A DNA stretch of 64,000 bases, from assembly GCF_040954645.1 (NCBI RefSeq), contig NC_092806.1, forward strand, positions 148,022,429 to 148,086,428, read 5' to 3'. The translations under genes were made by a program, and so were the position numbers. Below are positions 63,309-64,000 of this stretch, in pieces. The notes under the pieces are model-generated. The model was not told where the DNA came from and did not search any database. It worked only from the letters and a program-made list of their open reading frames with translations. The stretch is from Diabrotica undecimpunctata. Its lineage: Eukaryota; Arthropoda; Insecta; Coleoptera; Chrysomelidae. How positions within the stretch are numbered: the stretch's first letter is position 1; every line of letters begins with the position of its first letter.

Positions 63309-64000
63309 GGATATGCTAAAATATGGTATCAGTAAATACAACGAAATTAGAACTAAATAGCATTGTATAAAACTAGTATAAAAACTTACAACATGAGGTT
63401 AATCCATTAAATTTTCAAATTTACAAAACATTAAAACTTAACTTATTTTAAAAATTATACAGTTATATAAGTACAATATTCCAATTTAATTTAATTTTGT
63501 AAAAATTCATTATGACATTGATTATGTTGATGTTTGATTTATGTCAAAAAGACACTCGTTTCTGTTTATTATATTTTTTGTTGTTGATAACTAGCTCTTG
63601 ATTGTTATTATGGTTACGTACGTAATCTCCTCTCGATCAAACCACAGTTCCTTCCTTGATTGATTATGTCCGGCTACCATCAAATCCTTCCCGTTCTCAG
63701 CATCGATCCAAACCGCATACCAGCAAACTACTCCTCCGAAAATACAAGCCCAAGCCTCTTTTGACCGGTACTCTTTATTCACAAATTCTCCTTTCTTTCT
63801 CAATTATATTTCGTGGACTATGCAGACTCAAAAGAGGTATTAATCTTCTCGATTTTGATCTGCTCTCAGCTTCCACCTTTTTCACTCACAAACGAAAACA
63901 CTGGTACTCAGATTGACTACACGAAAACACGTCTTCTCTTCTGGTCTGCCGGTAACATAATAATTCTTTCAATCTCTCCCAGACAACCTTCTCAACTCTC
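63309..64000. other. No gene recognised at the right edge
   Basis: 63309-63590 is AT-rich. 63600-64000 is less AT-rich, pyrimidine-rich on the plus strand, with overlapping short open frames on both strands (63591-63803 minus, 63656-63916 plus). None resembles a known domain. It could be the start of an element or a gene that continues beyond the window. Confidence 0.3.

Overview
The window looks like intergenic or heterochromatic DNA from an insect. A beetle is plausible from the style of the RTE-type 'endonuclease-reverse transcriptase' proteins, but this is recognition from memory, not a search. The evidence is strong AT richness, eukaryotic splice signals inside transposon genes, RTE, Jockey and CR1-like retrotransposons, Penelope-like GIY-YIG relics, and hAT, mariner, pogo and PIF/Harbinger DNA transposons. 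I see no convincing host protein gene, rRNA or CRISPR array. One tRNA-Asp-like gene is present and it lies inside a hAT element.

Layout. 1-385: end of an RTE retrotransposon. 1300-4455: an RTE-like element split by a Jockey element (2060-3707, 11-bp duplication). 4840-8600: a gag-like relic split by a hAT element (5083-8507, 8-bp duplication) that carries the tRNA. 8600-10345: an RTE fragment split by a TA-flanked element (8769-10133). 11039-12531: a TA-flanked element containing a long inverted repeat. 13680-17928: a 4.2-kb TA-flanked element containing a THAP-domain relic and a LINE. 19240-21150 and 23170-24000: Jockey-like and RNase H-bearing retrotransposon ruins. 24725-28010: an RTE fragment split by a complete PIF/Harbinger transposon (24765-27681) with two interlocked antisense genes. 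28593-29074: a structured repeat with a hammerhead-ribozyme core. 29690-30540: mariner relic. 30640-33525: nearly full-length RTE with a GAT tail. 35236-35992: small relics. 36900-40260: the best preserved retrotransposon (APE plus RT, one frameshift). 42240-42720: Penelope-like relic. 43030-46815: an RTE fragment split by an element with long inverted ends (43316-46690), itself split by a CR1-like LINE. 48214-49480: LINE. 51040-51480: Penelope-like relic. 52690-53400: DDE relic. 54365-59219: a multi-exon transposon of an unusual family, split by a pogo element (56216-58590). 60480-62985: Penelope-like and RTE relics. 63006-64000: a possible exon relic and unexplained DNA.

The main theme is readable stratigraphy. 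In four cases (hAT, the 8769-10133 element, the 43316-46690 element and pogo), removing the insert with one copy of its target duplication restores an open frame of the older element. The candidates for something less ordinary are the hammerhead-bearing unit at 28593-29074, the interlocked Harbinger gene pair, the inverted-ended element at 43316-46690 and the tRNA carried by a hAT element. All functional statements rest on motif recognition by eye.
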